Part shown: positions 23,720 through 35,700 of the stretch, piece after piece
Layout of the letters: each line of letters begins with the position of its first letter
How positions within the stretch are numbered: position 1 is the stretch's first letter
Notes under the pieces: generated by a model
Told to the model about the DNA's origin: nothing
Seen by the model: only the letters and a program-made list of their open reading frames with translations
The model's database searches: none
Program-made: the position numbers and the translations under genes
Source of the DNA: Dysidea avara
Taxonomy: Eukaryota; Porifera; Demospongiae; Dictyoceratida; Dysideidae
Assembly: GCF_963678975.1 (NCBI RefSeq)
Contig: NC_089281.1
Span: 23,416,765 to 23,480,764, forward strand
Reading direction: 5' to 3'
DNA: 64,000 nucleotides

Positions 23720-24480
23720 GCTGACAACGACCTTCACTTTTCAGATGATACATTGGTTGGTGAACGGTCTTCTCTATTATCTCTTTTGTCTCTCTTTGCC
23801 ACTTGAGGACCTGAGTTTGGACTTCATTTGAACCTGTCCAAGTGTGAGCTGTCTGGGGACTCTTTCCCTGAATCCCCCGACATCAAATGAGTCACTGGCT
23901 TGGGGTTCACCACTTTGGGGTGATGACAATTTCTTTGGGGAGTTTCTTTCTTCCCTCATGGATGAGGTAGCTTAACTCAGGACAAACTTGATGTATTGGA
24001 TGATCCTCAAGTAGAACTCCATCTTTTATGTAGTTGTCTCAACAGTTGCAAAATCATTCGCTTACTTCGTACTATGCCTTTTTCCATCCTGAAGTCTTTC
24101 CTTTGCCAATTCGACCATAACCTTTGCACCTGTCTTGGTTGTATTATGCAGTGCTGCCTTTCTGACTCTTCCTGGTGCCAGGCTTCATTACCTTTTCATT
24201 TTGGGGGCTTGGGGATACATGAATCTGTCCTTTCTGCTTTGGCTGCTTTTTTAACAACATCATGAATTAACTTCAGCCCACAGCTTCTCAGCAAGATATG
24301 CAAACCACATTAGATGAACGTTTATGTGATAATCTCTTTAATACCTTGTTTAGCATTCGGGATCAGGCTCGTTTGACAGCTCTGGCACATCCCTCTGGCA
24401 CAAGTAGTGGCTGACTTAATGCTGTACCTGGAGCCTGTCTTGGTTTGCCCATACCTGGCCCAGAATTCATTATTATTATT
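23720..24480 (+). pseudogene. Degenerate LINE-type reverse transcriptase
   Basis: In shifting frames the plus strand reads LHFSDDTLVGERSSLLSLLS (SDD at the polymerase catalytic position), then FGLHLNLSKCEL (about 23818-23853), LCSCLNSCKIIRLLRTMP, SWCQASLPFHFGGLGIHES and LSALAAFL, then GLPIPGPEF. This order matches the thumb and C-terminal region of non-LTR reverse transcriptases common in marine invertebrates. Several frameshifts and stops show that it is dead. The 5' part, including earlier polymerase motifs, is missing or replaced by the repeat at 23350-23545. Confidence 0.7.
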
Positions 24481-25319
24481 CATTATTACCTGGCCCAGAA
24501 TTCAGTATAGTCACGGCTTGTTTGTTGGGTTTGCTGCTGGGTCCCAGCAAATTACTGATCAGCAAGTGATGCTGTGACTTGGCTTCCCTAACTTGCTCAG
24601 CTTCTTATGTGTCACTGGTTTTGTGAAGGAAAAGACAGTTGGCATAGCAGTATCTTTTAGCTCTGATTCATGACCCTTTAATACAGAGTTTACATAGTCA
24701 TCTGCCATAAAGTGATGACTGCGAATGTAGGTATTGGTATCCTCTAATGATGAGATAACCAATAGCAGGCTTTGTAGCCACTATCACAACATGCGTGTAA
24801 GTCCGGAAACCAATAATCACAAAATTTTACCTGTTTTGTTAATTCAGTTTTTGAGTGGTACACAATGAAAGCTTGTTCCAGGTGGAGCAAAAACGATTTG
24901 GCAACCATCTTTTAAGCTTTTTTGTCAGCATTTATTGTAATGTCCATACCAAAAACTTTTATGTTTGATACAACCCACTACTGATATTGGAGTCGGTAAT
25001 TTTGTAGCCAATATATCAGTTGGTAAACTCCCATAATTTATAGGTGTGCCTCTAATATCAGGTAGCTAGGCTACTGTTACCAAGAGTATATAATGGGGAG
25101 TCCCCATTATATACTCTTGCTGTTACTGATACAACTAAAGATGGAAACTGTTAATATGCATTGCTAACTGAACTGATCTTGTATCAGTTTACTGAATCCT
25201 AGTACATACTTGTATATAGCAAATTTGTGTTACTTAATTCACACTACAAGAATGGTGTGTAAAAAATGCCTATTTTGTTGTAGTACTTTCCTTTTTGTAA
25301 CAGTCTTGTAGGGATATTG
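24481..25319. other. Non-coding gap
   Basis: No gene recognised. A short duplicated stretch, CCTGGCCCAGAATTCA, occurs twice near 24457-24502 around an ATTATT run. At about 25079-25125 CAAGAGTATATAATGGGGA faces its own complement, forming a small palindrome. Confidence 0.4.
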
Positions 25320-26352
25320 GAAACAGTGGAAATTGAAAACTGGAAATGGAAAACTGAAACTGAAAAACTGAAATTGTTCAAAACTTGTGAAATAACTAAT
25401 AGCACTCACCTCATTACAAAGACCACCTCTATGATAAGACCACCTCTATGATAAGACCACCTTTATGATAAGACAACCTCATTATAGTGACCACTTTAAG
25501 TATCAAGTAAGGCTATAACTTCATCTTCTCATTATTTAGTGACCATTTCAAAGCAATTTCAAAAAGCTGTGGTGTATTTCATGAGTTTGTGTACGAGGTC
25601 ATCTATTGAGATCATATTTATGTCTCATTTTACTTTAGTGTAAGAGGCTAACAAAAAATATGATTTAGTATGATTGAGATGTTAACTCGAAAGTAGCTAC
25701 ACTGTAGTTACACCATATAGCTATAGAGCTAGCTTTTGGGGCCAAACTTTATATAATGGAAGTGGCTTTATTAACAAGGTTAGCTAGCTATATAGCTACT
25801 ATTTTATGGTCTTGCATAGCCTGATTTTCTTATATTGGGCAGAGCAATGCACAAGATGTCTACTTTTCCAATAAAATAAAATATTGGTAGCTATATACTG
25901 TAGCTAGCTAACCTTATTAATACAGCCACTTCATTATACAAACTTTGCCTCCAAAAAGCTAGGTCTAGCTATGTGGTGTAGCTACTTTTGAGTTAACATC
26001 TCATTTCATAATTTTGTTAGCCTCATAAGTATTTTGATTAATCAGGTTATACAAAAGTAAAACGAGTCAAAAATATGATCTCGATGGATGACAAATTCAT
26101 GAAACACACCATAGCTTTTTTGAAATTGCTTTGAAATGGTCACTAAATAATGGGAATATGAAGTTAGCCTTATTAATGTGATCATGAAGTATAAAATATG
26201 TGGTCACTATAATGAAGTAGTCTTATCATAAAGGTGGTCTTATCATAGAGGTGGTCTTTGTAAAGAGGTGAGTGCTATTAGCTATTTCACAAGTTTTGAA
26301 CAGTTTCAGTTTTTCAGTTTTAGTTTTCAGTGTCAGTTTTCAATTTCCAATG
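25320..26352. mobile_element. 1-kb foldback element
   Basis: Two arms of about 490-520 bases are inverted copies around 25850. Landmark pairs are ACTGAAAAACTGAAA with TTTCAGTTTTTCAGT, ATGATAAGACCACCT with AGGTGGTCTTATCAT, and AGTGACCATTTCAAAGCAAT with ATTGCTTTGAAATGGTCACT. GTTAGCTAGCTA also occurs in both arms near the centre. The left arm has a triplicated ATGATAAGACCACC unit. There is no coding capacity. Arms this long suggest either a foldback transposon or an inverted duplication. Confidence 0.75.
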
Positions 26353-26509
26353 GCCCAGTCTTGGAGTACCAAAGACATAATAACTAGACAGATGTTAACA
26401 ACATTGTGGGGTAAGTCTGAGTGAGTGAAGCTGTATAGAATTGTATTTGTGCATGGTTGAAGATTAGCTGTACATATGCTACAGTATTTTGTGTGTTGAC
26501 ATTTTGTAG

Positions 26510-27810
26510 GTGGAGAAGAATAAGCAAGATTGTGCAAAGTTGGAAAAGATTGCTAGCAAAGGGTGAGCTATTTTTGACACACTTATTCTTTTGAATCACA
26601 TTTAAATTAATAGCTAATTGCAACAAACCCATAATGATTGTACATGAAATTCTGTCATTTTAGTAATGGTACTTGGATGATTAATCCATGGAAGCTGTAC
26701 AGTGTTGGTGGCACTGGTGTCATGGTTTATTTGAGTACCACCACTAGCTATTTTGAGTGTCACTATACCTTGAGCGTCTAGTTGAGGATTAGCATTGTAA
26801 ACTATTTTTCGCTGTTATAAGATGAATTGGTATTGTTCTTTAGATAAGTGATCTCTCCTGTTCCTGTCATGCTGTTGTCTCATAGCTCTTCTTAATTCTG
26901 CTTGTTCTGACGTTTCTTTTATCTGTTACGTCTGTCACGGTCAACAGCACAAAATTTGCATTGGCAACCTGCTTATGTGGGGCTCTCTCAGGCTTGCCCT
27001 AATGAAGCAAATTTGGAATCAAGAGTCCAAATTGTTATGCTAGGTATTGAAGTTATGCAAGTTGCAAAATGGGCCAACTGAAAGTGGAGCTACAAGCAGA
27101 TAAAAAATTGGTTATGTATTGTACTGGCTTGCCCAATTTTGCAACCCTGATGCTTGTAGCATAAGCGACCAATTATCGACGCATATCTATTATCAACAAT
27201 ATTGAAGCATGCATAACGTAAATGGTAATATTACGAGATTAGTAGTATATGGATTATAAACAAAGAGCAAAATACGTGGTTTTCTTTACTGGCAAGTGTT
27301 AGAAAGTATTTCTTGTATATTTTCTACTAGTCCTAGATCTTAGATACCCAGTTATTTCGAACAGTTTTGTGGTTTTTCACCAACCACAAAAACCCGTAAT
27401 GCAATTACAGAACAATAGAACAGCACAACAAAGCCAAACCTGAGCCATTTACCCCCCAAGGATATCCCCACATTATATAGAAATTTTTAGGGAATCCGTG
27501 AATTCCACAGAAAGTTAGAGTGGAAAGTTTCTAAACCCATCAATAATAGTTCTATGGAAATGTACTGGGCGGTCGATAATAGATTTATTTCGATGATATT
27601 ATTCTGATGCCCTTTGTAGCTTGTTGATTATTTCTTTAGACAACAGTTCGTCCTATCAGCATTCAAATGCTCCCCACTACCTTGTGATGATGTTATGACA
27701 GCTGTTGATTTACTGCAAACACGTGCTTGGCATGTAGCAGGTTCTGAGGCTGCTGTACATGCCATGCGTGACTTGTTTCATTCTGAGGCTTTGGCCATGA
27801 AGGGAGCCAG
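26510..27810 (+). CDS. Exons of an unrecognised gene
   Basis: Three plus-strand exons have good splice signals. The exon at 26510-26561 (VEKNKQDCAKLEKIASKG) ends GG|GTGAGC. One from about 26665 reads NGTWMINPWKLYSVGGTG in matching phase. One at 27642-27810 follows TTTCTTTAG, ends AG|GTAAAT and reads QQFVLSAFKCSPLPCDDVMT, then AVDLLQTRAWHVAGSEAAVH and AMRDLFHSEALAMKGA. The last is the most protein-like stretch in this region. The join between the second and third exons needs a GTACAG donor near 26697 and is a guess. An ATG exon at 26350 is out of phase and overlaps the end of the foldback element. I do not recognise the family. Confidence 0.35.
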
Positions 27811-28200
27811 GTAAATGGCAAGACATCCAGATACAAGGTGGGTATAAGTTGAGTATCCAGCTGGATACAAGGTGAGTATAAGTTGAGTACAAGGTACATA
27901 GTATTGTACTCCAGTGAACCACATGAACCAGTCACAATTTTCATGGTAATCATAATGAGTCACCACACGCACATACTTTGCAATTATTAAAAACATACAG
28001 TTGTATAGTAAAAAAAAGTGCCAAAGCCAGCACCAGCAGTGTGTATTCTGGTGGAAATGATACATGATACACATACACAGGAAAGGGGTTTAACTGGTAT
28101 CTGAAAAAAAAATGGTACGTCTGTTCAGTCACCAGCACAGATAGGACTAATTAATTAATTGTTGACTGCATTTTCTATGCCTATCTTAGCATTACCATAT
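27811..28200. other. Non-coding gap
   Basis: Contains a short tandem repeat near 27834-27898 (ACAAGGTG-GTATAAGTTGAGTA, about two and a half units). Nothing else is recognisable. Confidence 0.4.
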
Positions 28201-28204
28201 CTAA

Positions 28205-28460
28205 ATGGTTACAGTAATCCACGCAAAAATAGCCAAGCTGTGAAAAATGGTGCGGCCTTAAAAAGCCTGAGTGAAATAAGTAAAGGTGGCTACTGAGAAA
28301 TGGCTGCAATGATGTGAATGCTAATAAATTTTAATAATGGCTGCATACATCATTAAAATTAACATCATTGCAGGCTGCTACCTTTGATTTCACAACTTTT
28401 TTCACCCAGGCTTTTTTAGGCTGAACCATTTTTCATGGCTTGGCTGTTTTTTGTTTTTTT
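28205..28460. mobile_element. Foldback MITE, CCAAGCTG family
   Basis: CACGCAAAAATAGCCAAGCTG opens the left arm and CATGGCTTGGCTGTTTTTT closes the right. The arms share GGTGCGGCCTTAAAAAGCC-type and ACCTTTGATTTCACAAC blocks with the copy at 22870-23165, but this copy is more diverged. Confidence 0.7.
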
Positions 28461-28799
28461 TGTGTGAATTTCAATTCTTTTTGTTATTGTTATTGTTACT
28501 AGGACCGGGTCACATACAACCAAGTACATACACCAACATGACAACCTACCCATAGGGCATGTATAAACAATGCCATAGCCAGCACTCAGAGCAGTGGGTG
28601 TGCCAGCAGAAATGATACGTGCGCCAACACAGGAAAGAATTTAACTGACGGCAGAAAATCTCAATACTAAAATGTAGCTTACACAAAAAACGAGCGAACT
28701 ATAGTGGCATTAAGGGGGGTGATTTGTTTATATAAAGGAGACTCAATCAAAAAGTAAGGCCACTATGCACGACAAGGTGGTGAAGGCCAGCACAATATG

Positions 28800-29720
28800 A
28801 TCCCAATATGGCACAGACTAAAGGCAAGTGCCAGTACATCAGTGGTGTGGCTGATATGTACACACTATGTGCATGCACAACATTCTGAGCCATAGATGAC
28901 ATACTGGAGATACACATTACAGCAGTAGTGTGTGCAGCATTGTATCACTGGCAACACTGATGGTGGAAAATCATTTTATTAGCAAGCCAGGTGAAGGATA
29001 AAGCTGTCCTGCAGCAACTTAGGACTCACTGTGCCGCCTGGAAACACTTTTAAAACAAAGAGACACCAGTCATGAACGATCACAATAAAGTTTGTTGTAA
29101 CTAGAGGCCACTGGTATGTTCCAGCAGTGTTGCATTGGCACAGTGATCACAGTCTATAATATTATGCATACATATTACACAACATACAGTAGATAGCTAC
29201 ACATTATTGTATATGCAACAATTCATCTTATAGATCACAGACCATTGGCAACCACAGAAAATAATTCCAGCTAGCAAGCCAGGTGAAGTACAAAGCACAG
29301 TAAAAATGTACAAAATATTGAATCAGTGGTCTGGCATTGGCACTAGTTGGCATAGTGATCACAGTCTATAATATTATTATTATTCTATTTATTACTGTGC
29401 AGCAATCAAAAGATTATAACGCACAGGTGTGATCATAAAAGTCACTTAAGGTATTGCAAAACTCATTAGGGGTAGAGGAATTAATTACATCAGCACGGAG
29501 TTGGTTCCATAATTTGATGGTTGATGGGAAAAAGGAAAATTTGTATGCATCAATTAGAGTCATTGGTTATTATGCATACACAACATACAGGAGATAGTTA
29601 CACATTGTTGTATACAGTGCAGCAATGCATCTTATTGATTGCAGATTATTGGCAACACTAAAGGTGGAAAAAATCCCAGGTAGTAAGCCAGATGAAGAAT
29701 GAAGATGTACAATAAAAGTA
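28800..29720. repeat. Degenerate tandem repeat, three units
   Basis: AGCAAGCCAGGTGAAG occurs near 28980 and 29272, with a diverged copy (AGTAAGCCAGATGAAG) near 29680. Each follows a shared block with ACAACATACAGTAGATAG-type and CATCTTATAGATC-type sequence and a GGCAAC motif. Units are about 290-400 bases. The second and third units are separated by a LINE fragment. Confidence 0.5.
29385..29550 (-). pseudogene. 3' end of a LINE ORF2 (relic)
   Basis: Read on the minus strand it gives FSFFPSTIKLWNQL...DVINSSTP, the C-terminal signature that ends the reverse-transcriptase polyprotein of CR1/L2-like and jockey-like LINEs. A second relic of the same type lies at 50450-50610. Both are short and broken. 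Confidence 0.65.
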
Positions 29721-29743
29721 AAACATTGAAACATACTCTTTAC

Positions 29744-29996
29744 CTTGTTGTTCATGAACACATCAGCTGGTATCCAAGAACAACCAACATCTGGAGCACT
29801 CAAAATACAGTTACAAACAATAAAACATACTTGTAATCTGGTTGTTTACATGTAAAGTGGCCTCTGGCTCTCCTGCAATCATTTGTGGACATTGGCCAAT
29901 CTTCTCCTTTGCGAATTCGGAGATTAAAGCATGGGTGTGGTACTGGGCATTATATAAAATTACACGTACGTTAAAGTCATCGGTACGAATAGGCAT
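29744..29996 (-). CDS. Two 5' exons of an unrecognised gene
   Basis: Complement 29831-29996 starts at an ATG and reads MPIRTDDFNVRVILYNAQYH, then THALISEFAKEKIGQCPQMI and AGEPEATLHVNNQIT. It ends at GTATGT in phase 1. After a 40-base intron, complement 29744-29790 continues in phase (VGCSWIPADVFMNNK) and ends at AAG|GTAAAG. The two exons give about 71 residues. I recognise no domain. Repeats follow downstream and no third exon was found. The ATG is the first in frame, and the sequence above it is A+T rich. Confidence 0.45.
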
Positions 29997-30160
29997 AGTT
30001 ATTATATGGCTGTGCCTTTGTTCACAGGCGAGTCTATCCCCGGTTAGTTTATATCTCTAGGCCTCATAGTTTTCTCAAACATTTATTTATTATTTATGAC
30101 ATAATTTTAACCGTATTTCGTATTATTCTTAGTACTTGGTTGTATAACTACTTTACAGTG

Positions 30161-30854
30161 CAGGGCCGGAGCCCAGAGATTTTCAGTGGTCAGGCCATTC
30201 ATGGACTACAATGGAGGTCATAGTCATGCACACTACATTTTATTGATTTGAAATTTAAATCACATTATCTACTGTAATGTATTTTGTGTGTGCTAGCTAC
30301 AGCATGTATTAACATGCTAAGCTAAGGAAGTCTGGGGACATGCTCCCTGGAAAAATTTTTGAAAATAAATGTTCTGAAATGGCATCTGGAAGCTATTTTA
30401 CATACACGGTCTCTTTCTGTTTTTTACACCAAGAATATATCCAGGTAATTTTGTGCTACTGTATACCAATTAATTCAATTTAATATATAGCTAGTAGCTA
30501 ATTTTACTTTCATGATACAAAGTGAGTTAGTTCTTTTGAGATACAGAAGCAATTTTGATTGTAATTGTTAATACATAACATGCATTATCTATTAGCCTAT
30601 TGTGCAATTCTTTGCAGATGGTTCATTAGAAAGTAATTTGAAAACAAGTAAAATGGATATAATGGCTTAGATCAACCAGTGTAATAAGAGTATTGATATT
30701 GTATACCGAATTCTCTAACTATCACCATGACTGTTCTATTAGAGTATAATGCGATGACTGCTCTATTAGAGTATCTCGATCTTTTTGCAAATTCAAGTGG
30801 CTGAAAAGTGGTCCGGCCAATGCCGGACCGGCCGGACCGTGGGCTCCGGCCTTG
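30161..30854. mobile_element. hAT-like MITE with perfect 5-bp target duplication
   Basis: The left end CAGGGCCGGAGCCCA is matched at the right by TGGGCTCCGGCCTTG, and the element is flanked on both sides by CAGTG. The interior shares sequence with the element at 44146-44997 (CTGGGGACATGCTCCCTGG; GAAAATTTTTGAAAA) and carries two SINE-tail motifs at 30731-30780. There is no transposase frame. The 5-bp duplication with CAGGG ends fits hAT-like families with short duplications; I cannot confirm the class. Confidence 0.8.
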
Positions 30855-31044
30855 CAGTGACCAGTACTGTACTTGATGAGGCCCCAAAACCAGACTTTTG
30901 GGTTTTGTTACTCGCATTTCTTCTTTTGTATAAAGACACAGTGATGATTATTAAAGGCGGACTTATAAATGTATGCTTTACTTCAATATTGGTAATATTA
31001 TTGCAATACTCTAATAGAGTACACATTTTCTGAGAGCTTCTATC

Positions 31045-31205
31045 TTGCAATTACAAAAAGAAGTGATATCTGCACACCATAGTTAAAATTTATTAGCATT
31101 GACATCGTTACAACCATTTCTTGCTGCCACTTTTGATTTCACAACTTTTTTACCCAGGCTTTTTAAGGCCGCACCTTTTTTCACAGCTTGGTTGTTTTTG
31201 TACAG
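31045..31205. mobile_element. Half copy of the CCAAGCTG foldback family
   Basis: Only the right arm is present: CTTTTGATTTCACAACTTTT, CCCAGGCTTTTTAAGGCCGC and CACAGCTTGGTTGTTTTTG. A short piece of the left flank (AATTACAAAAAGAAGTGAT) is joined directly to it, so the left arm was deleted. Confidence 0.65.
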
Positions 31206-31284
31206 ATATAGAATGTTCTAGAACAACCTGGTACTTCTATTGGTAGATCTATGAAATTATAAATGTTTATTTATAAGCAGATTT

Positions 31285-31460
31285 AAACTAGAATTTTCAT
31301 TTATAAAGCAGAAATTAAGTCAGCTAAGATAGCAGTGGTTTAGAGTACAGGTGTTAGGTATGGAGGTCCCGGTTTGAACCTTGGTAAACTTTTTTGACAT
31401 ATATTTTGGTACACCTTTTTTACCCAGTGGTGACTACTCTATTAAAGTATCGATCCCACG
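31285..31460 (+). mobile_element. tRNA-derived SINE
   Basis: GGTTTGAACC at 31371-31380 is a good RNA polymerase III B box. An A-box-like AGCAGTGGTTTAGAG lies about 40 bases upstream. The tail ends in GACTACTCTATTAAAGTATCGATC. A second copy at 41856-42056 shares the head (CATTTATAA), the A/B region and the same tail, which supports a mobile SINE rather than a tRNA gene. Confidence 0.75.
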
Positions 31461-32320
31461 ATTTTATACTTGTTTGGTTTTTGCATTAGCATTTTGTAGC
31501 TGTAACTCTATTGCTTTTCAAGCCATCAAAAGGCACTGCTAGCCTATGTGCACACCAATTTTCAAGTTATTCCCATACTCGGTTTACCTGTAGCAATGAC
31601 AGAAGTTTGCCCCTGTAGCCCCCCCCATGAACAAAGAAATTAAATTGAAACTTTGAATGCCCATATCTTAATGCTAATTTGATAAAATTTGCTTTGTGGC
31701 CTACCTTACCTGGCAGACATATGCTTTGGAGAAGGGGCCATGGGCTATGCATGTGTGAAAATGCTGTTTTCTTTCTTCCTGTCAATATACTCATGGTGTG
31801 GTGTGCCAGGCACGACACTACTGTGTGTATTGATCCCAGTGTGGTGCATGGACTTTCTTGGCTACATGGCACACTACCGCGTGTCTTGATACAAAGAAAA
31901 AAAACAAGGCTCTTACAATTATTCAATAAGTGCTTGGCTGAGCAGATTAACTGCGTAGTCTTATTACTTAGAAACAATTGTAACATCGTAACTTTAGAAT
32001 ACAATATGTTATTGACTTCAAACAAAAGCCAAGTTGTTTCTTGGAGTAAGATCTTCAAATCTTTGTTGTAGGTTTTAACAATTTAATTAATGTTGAAGGG
32101 AGATAAAGACAAAAGTTACAATTTTGAGTAGAAAAATGGCTGTAAAATTATTGAAGTAACCTATGATCTACTGCTATGTACCATGTTTCATGCTTTCATC
32201 ATAAAAGGCACAATTGTTTCACAAATCTGCACCATTGATAGCTACAATATATGCTTAAGAAATAACTTGTAACCACTTTGTGGTCTAAGTTGTTTATGAA
32301 TTATTTGATTTGTACTAGTA
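31461..32320. other. Non-coding gap
   Basis: Overlapping open frames on both strands at 31570-32070 are long for this base composition, but they show no domain and shadow one another. I do not call a gene. Confidence 0.3.
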
Positions 32321-32437
32321 ATAGCATGGGTAGCAGTGAAATTTGGGATAAATACCACTCTTGTTGTATTGGAAATTTACCATTTCCAATACAACAAGAG
32401 TGGTATTTATCCCAAATTTCACTGCTACCCATGCTAT
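32321..32437. repeat. Near-perfect 117-bp palindrome
   Basis: Two 56-base arms (outer end ATAGCATGGGTAGCAGTG, inner end TATTGGAAAT) are exact reverse complements around the 5-base centre TTACC. Part of the arm motif (CAGTGAAAT-GGGATAAAT) recurs imperfectly at about 32602-32635. It lies about 310 bases upstream of the large coding region. Confidence 0.9.
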
Positions 32438-32750
32438 TCCCAGTTAATACCATACTCGCTGCATATACACATGCTGTGCATTAGTGTTGCCATGTATACA
32501 ATTTGCCACTATGTACTAAACACGCGTCAACACTAATTGGCGCTACATTGTTAACATAAATTCTAGCCAACGAAATTGCAATTACAACTTTTTCACTGTT
32601 ACCAGTGAAATACGGGATAAATTTCACTGCTACTATTGAGACTTTTGTATGGGCAGTGAAACAGGTATGGTATTATTTCAAAAATTTTACTTATAATTAT
32701 TTGAAATCATTACATTTTTCAGTTAACATCTGTTGTGTATTTTATTCAGG

Positions 32751-35700
32751 ATGTGTTTCAAGATGAATTTTGTCATTGTCTGGTTGCTAGTGCTCACATA
32801 CCACTTAACACAAACATTTGTAAGCCAGGAGAATGAGACAATAGTAATCATTGATCAGAGAGGTCTTAGTTCATTAACATGTTGTACAGGTTATCAAGGA
32901 TGCCATTGCTCTAATCTTTCTCTTGCTCTTGAGAACATAAAGAATGATACTGAGATTAAATTAATGTCTGATATATCCTTAGAGTATGTTACACAATTTG
33001 GGAACATATCAAATGTTACACTAACAGGTCATAATCACACTGTTCGGTGTAATTATCAAGGTGGTTTAGTGGGTGAGAATATCATCAATATTGTAATACA
33101 AGGTGTCACTTGGGATAAGTGCAATGGAATTGTAGTTTACGATTTTACTAATGCTTACATAATCAATTCTGTGTTTCAGCATTCAGTAAATAATGTTTCT
33201 ACTCTTGTGTTGGTAGGTCATGCTTCAATTCTTATTAGTGATAGTGTATTCTTATATAATGATGTGGGTGTTTACACCTTTGCACGGTTTATTAAATTTT
33301 ACAATTCTCATTTCTATGGTACAACATTAACTATTGATACCGAGAACAGTGAACTAGATGCTGCATATGTTACTGTAACTGGTAGTGACTTTAATGGAAA
33401 TTCCAGTATTTTATGTAGAGGAACATTGTCTGCTTTTTTGCTTCAGTTAAACATTAATTTGTCAAAATTTTCAAACAATTCTGATTCTGCTGTAGTACTT
33501 TATAAATGTCACTTATTTTTACTAGACAGAGTCACCTTTTATAACAACCGTGCTATTGTAGATAAAACGGATTACATATGTGCATGTGGTGGAGGAGCTA
33601 TTTGCTCTTGTGATAGTATAGTGGACATAAATGGATCAGTTTATTTCTTAAGTAATACAGCTCAATCTGGAGGTGCTGTTTGTCTTAAAAACTCCAACAT
33701 GACTGCTTGCAATGGATTTTTAACATTCCATGACAACATTGCCAATGACAAAGGTGGAGCAATTACTGTGTACACTTCAACCATTCATATTAACTACACT
33801 GTACCATTGGAATTTGTAAACAACAACGCATCATTTGGAGGGGCAGTTTATTTAGAAGTTGACAAAGAGCCACATAATTATGAGAGTATTATTTTATATT
33901 ATTATGAGCTACTAATTAATTCAAACCATTCTAGAAATAGTGCTGCAGATGGCGGTGGTAATTTAGCTTATTTCAATTATGAGTTTGGTGATGATTGTGT
34001 TCCTAATAAATCCTTCAAGCAAAAAAAGTTATTTTCCTCTTCACCTTGCAGTAAAACCATCTTTGATGCAGTAGTGAAAGTAAATATATCTAACCAATCA
34101 AGTGGTTTTGTTGCATATTGGCTAAATGATTTGCAATTCAGTGCTATTGTTTTAGACTATTTTAACAATTTTGTAGGCCCATTGACTATTTTTATTTCTA
34201 ATGATTTGGACAGTTGTAATCAGTACTACTATGGTGATGATTATATTATAAATGAATGTAGTAGTTTAGAAACTGAGCCAGACTATACCTATACTGTTGA
34301 TAGTATTCACAATGATGTGGCGTTACTTTCAAATAATAGTATAGCATGTAGCTGTCTCAATATGGACGATAAAAGTACAATTACAGTTAATGTGGATTTC
34401 AGAGATGTGCCATTTATTGTAGCTGTGCAGTGGGTGGGGAAACCAACAACTTGCAATGACATAGCACATCTTTATAACAAGGATGCTGACAACTGTGAAT
34501 CACTTTCCTGTGACATTTTGCTGTCTCGTAGCCTTTCATTGCCACCAGGTTTTAAATGCCTGGAAGGTACATTAGTAGCTACACCAGGTTACTGGTATGA
34601 TAATGGTCTGCATTATTATGTGATATCCTGTCCTGCTAATTACTGTAATTTTAAGCACTGGAGTTATGAAATACTTCCTCATCCTTTTCCTGATCGCGAT
34701 CTTCAATGTAAAGGTAATTGGAAAGGGTTTTCTTGTGGGGAATGTAGCCATTTTATAAAGTATGACTCAACAGATTGCATTTCAATAGATGACTGCGAAG
34801 TGTCTTCATTATTTCTCAGTTTGATTGTACTGTTTGTATTTTCATTCTTCTACTGGTGTCTAGTAATAGCTTTTATTTTTGTCTTATTACATTTTAACTT
34901 CAATATTAGTGCAGGATATGCTTTTGGTATCATCTTCTATTACAGTGTATTGGAACAGTGTGTTAGTGTACTCAATGACGTAGTACAGGCTAGGAAATGT
35001 GCTATCTATGAAGATTATTACTTCTATGTTTGTGATTTAAAACCAGTTTACATTTCTGAAATTCTCCCTTTCTTCTCCAGCATTGGCAACCTGAAGCCAC
35101 CATTTATGCAGTACTTGAAATTGTGCTTGGGCAGAACTGATGTGATTGATCACAAGTTCCTGGTATACATCCATCCCTTGATTGTGTTCAGTATAGTAGT
35201 CACCATCTTTCTATCAGCTAGAAGGTTTGTATTTGTAGCTCGATTTTTTGGAAGATACATTAATAGCAAATCCATTAGCTTGCTTATACTTCTCTCTTAT
35301 AGTTCTGTTTCATACACATCAGTACAATTGTTAAGACCATTAGCATATTTCAAACACAATTTTAACAGTCATGTTGAATCAACTGGTTGGAAATCATACT
35401 GGTCACCACATATCACATATTTTCATGGTCATCATGCAGGTTATGCAGCCACAGCAATATTATGTGAAGTAATAATTGGATTTGGTTTTCCTTTCTTGTT
35501 ACTATTCCAACGATACTTGACTCGTCACCACAACATCAACTTTATAAGTATCAGGCCAATAATAGATCAACTACAAGCATGTTACAGAAATGAGTGTTAC
35601 TGGTTTTCTGCGTACTATCTGATATGTCGACAAGTGATCTATGGTGTGGATATTGTATGTGACGTTTTGCTTGGGTATTGGATGCTTAATGAGGAATACA

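Noticed and set aside
26350..26411. ATG exon reading MAQSWSTKDIITRQML with a good donor
   Set aside because: Its phase does not fit the next exon at 26510, and it begins at the very end of a foldback element. It is left out of the gene call.
31340..31385. tRNA gene
   Set aside because: The B box is good but the flanking sequence does not fold into a tRNA. The same block with the same tail occurs at 41.9 kb, which indicates a SINE.
31570..32071. Plus- and minus-strand open frames of 130-163 codons
   Set aside because: They overlap each other, show no domain or splice signals, and fall in repeat-like DNA.
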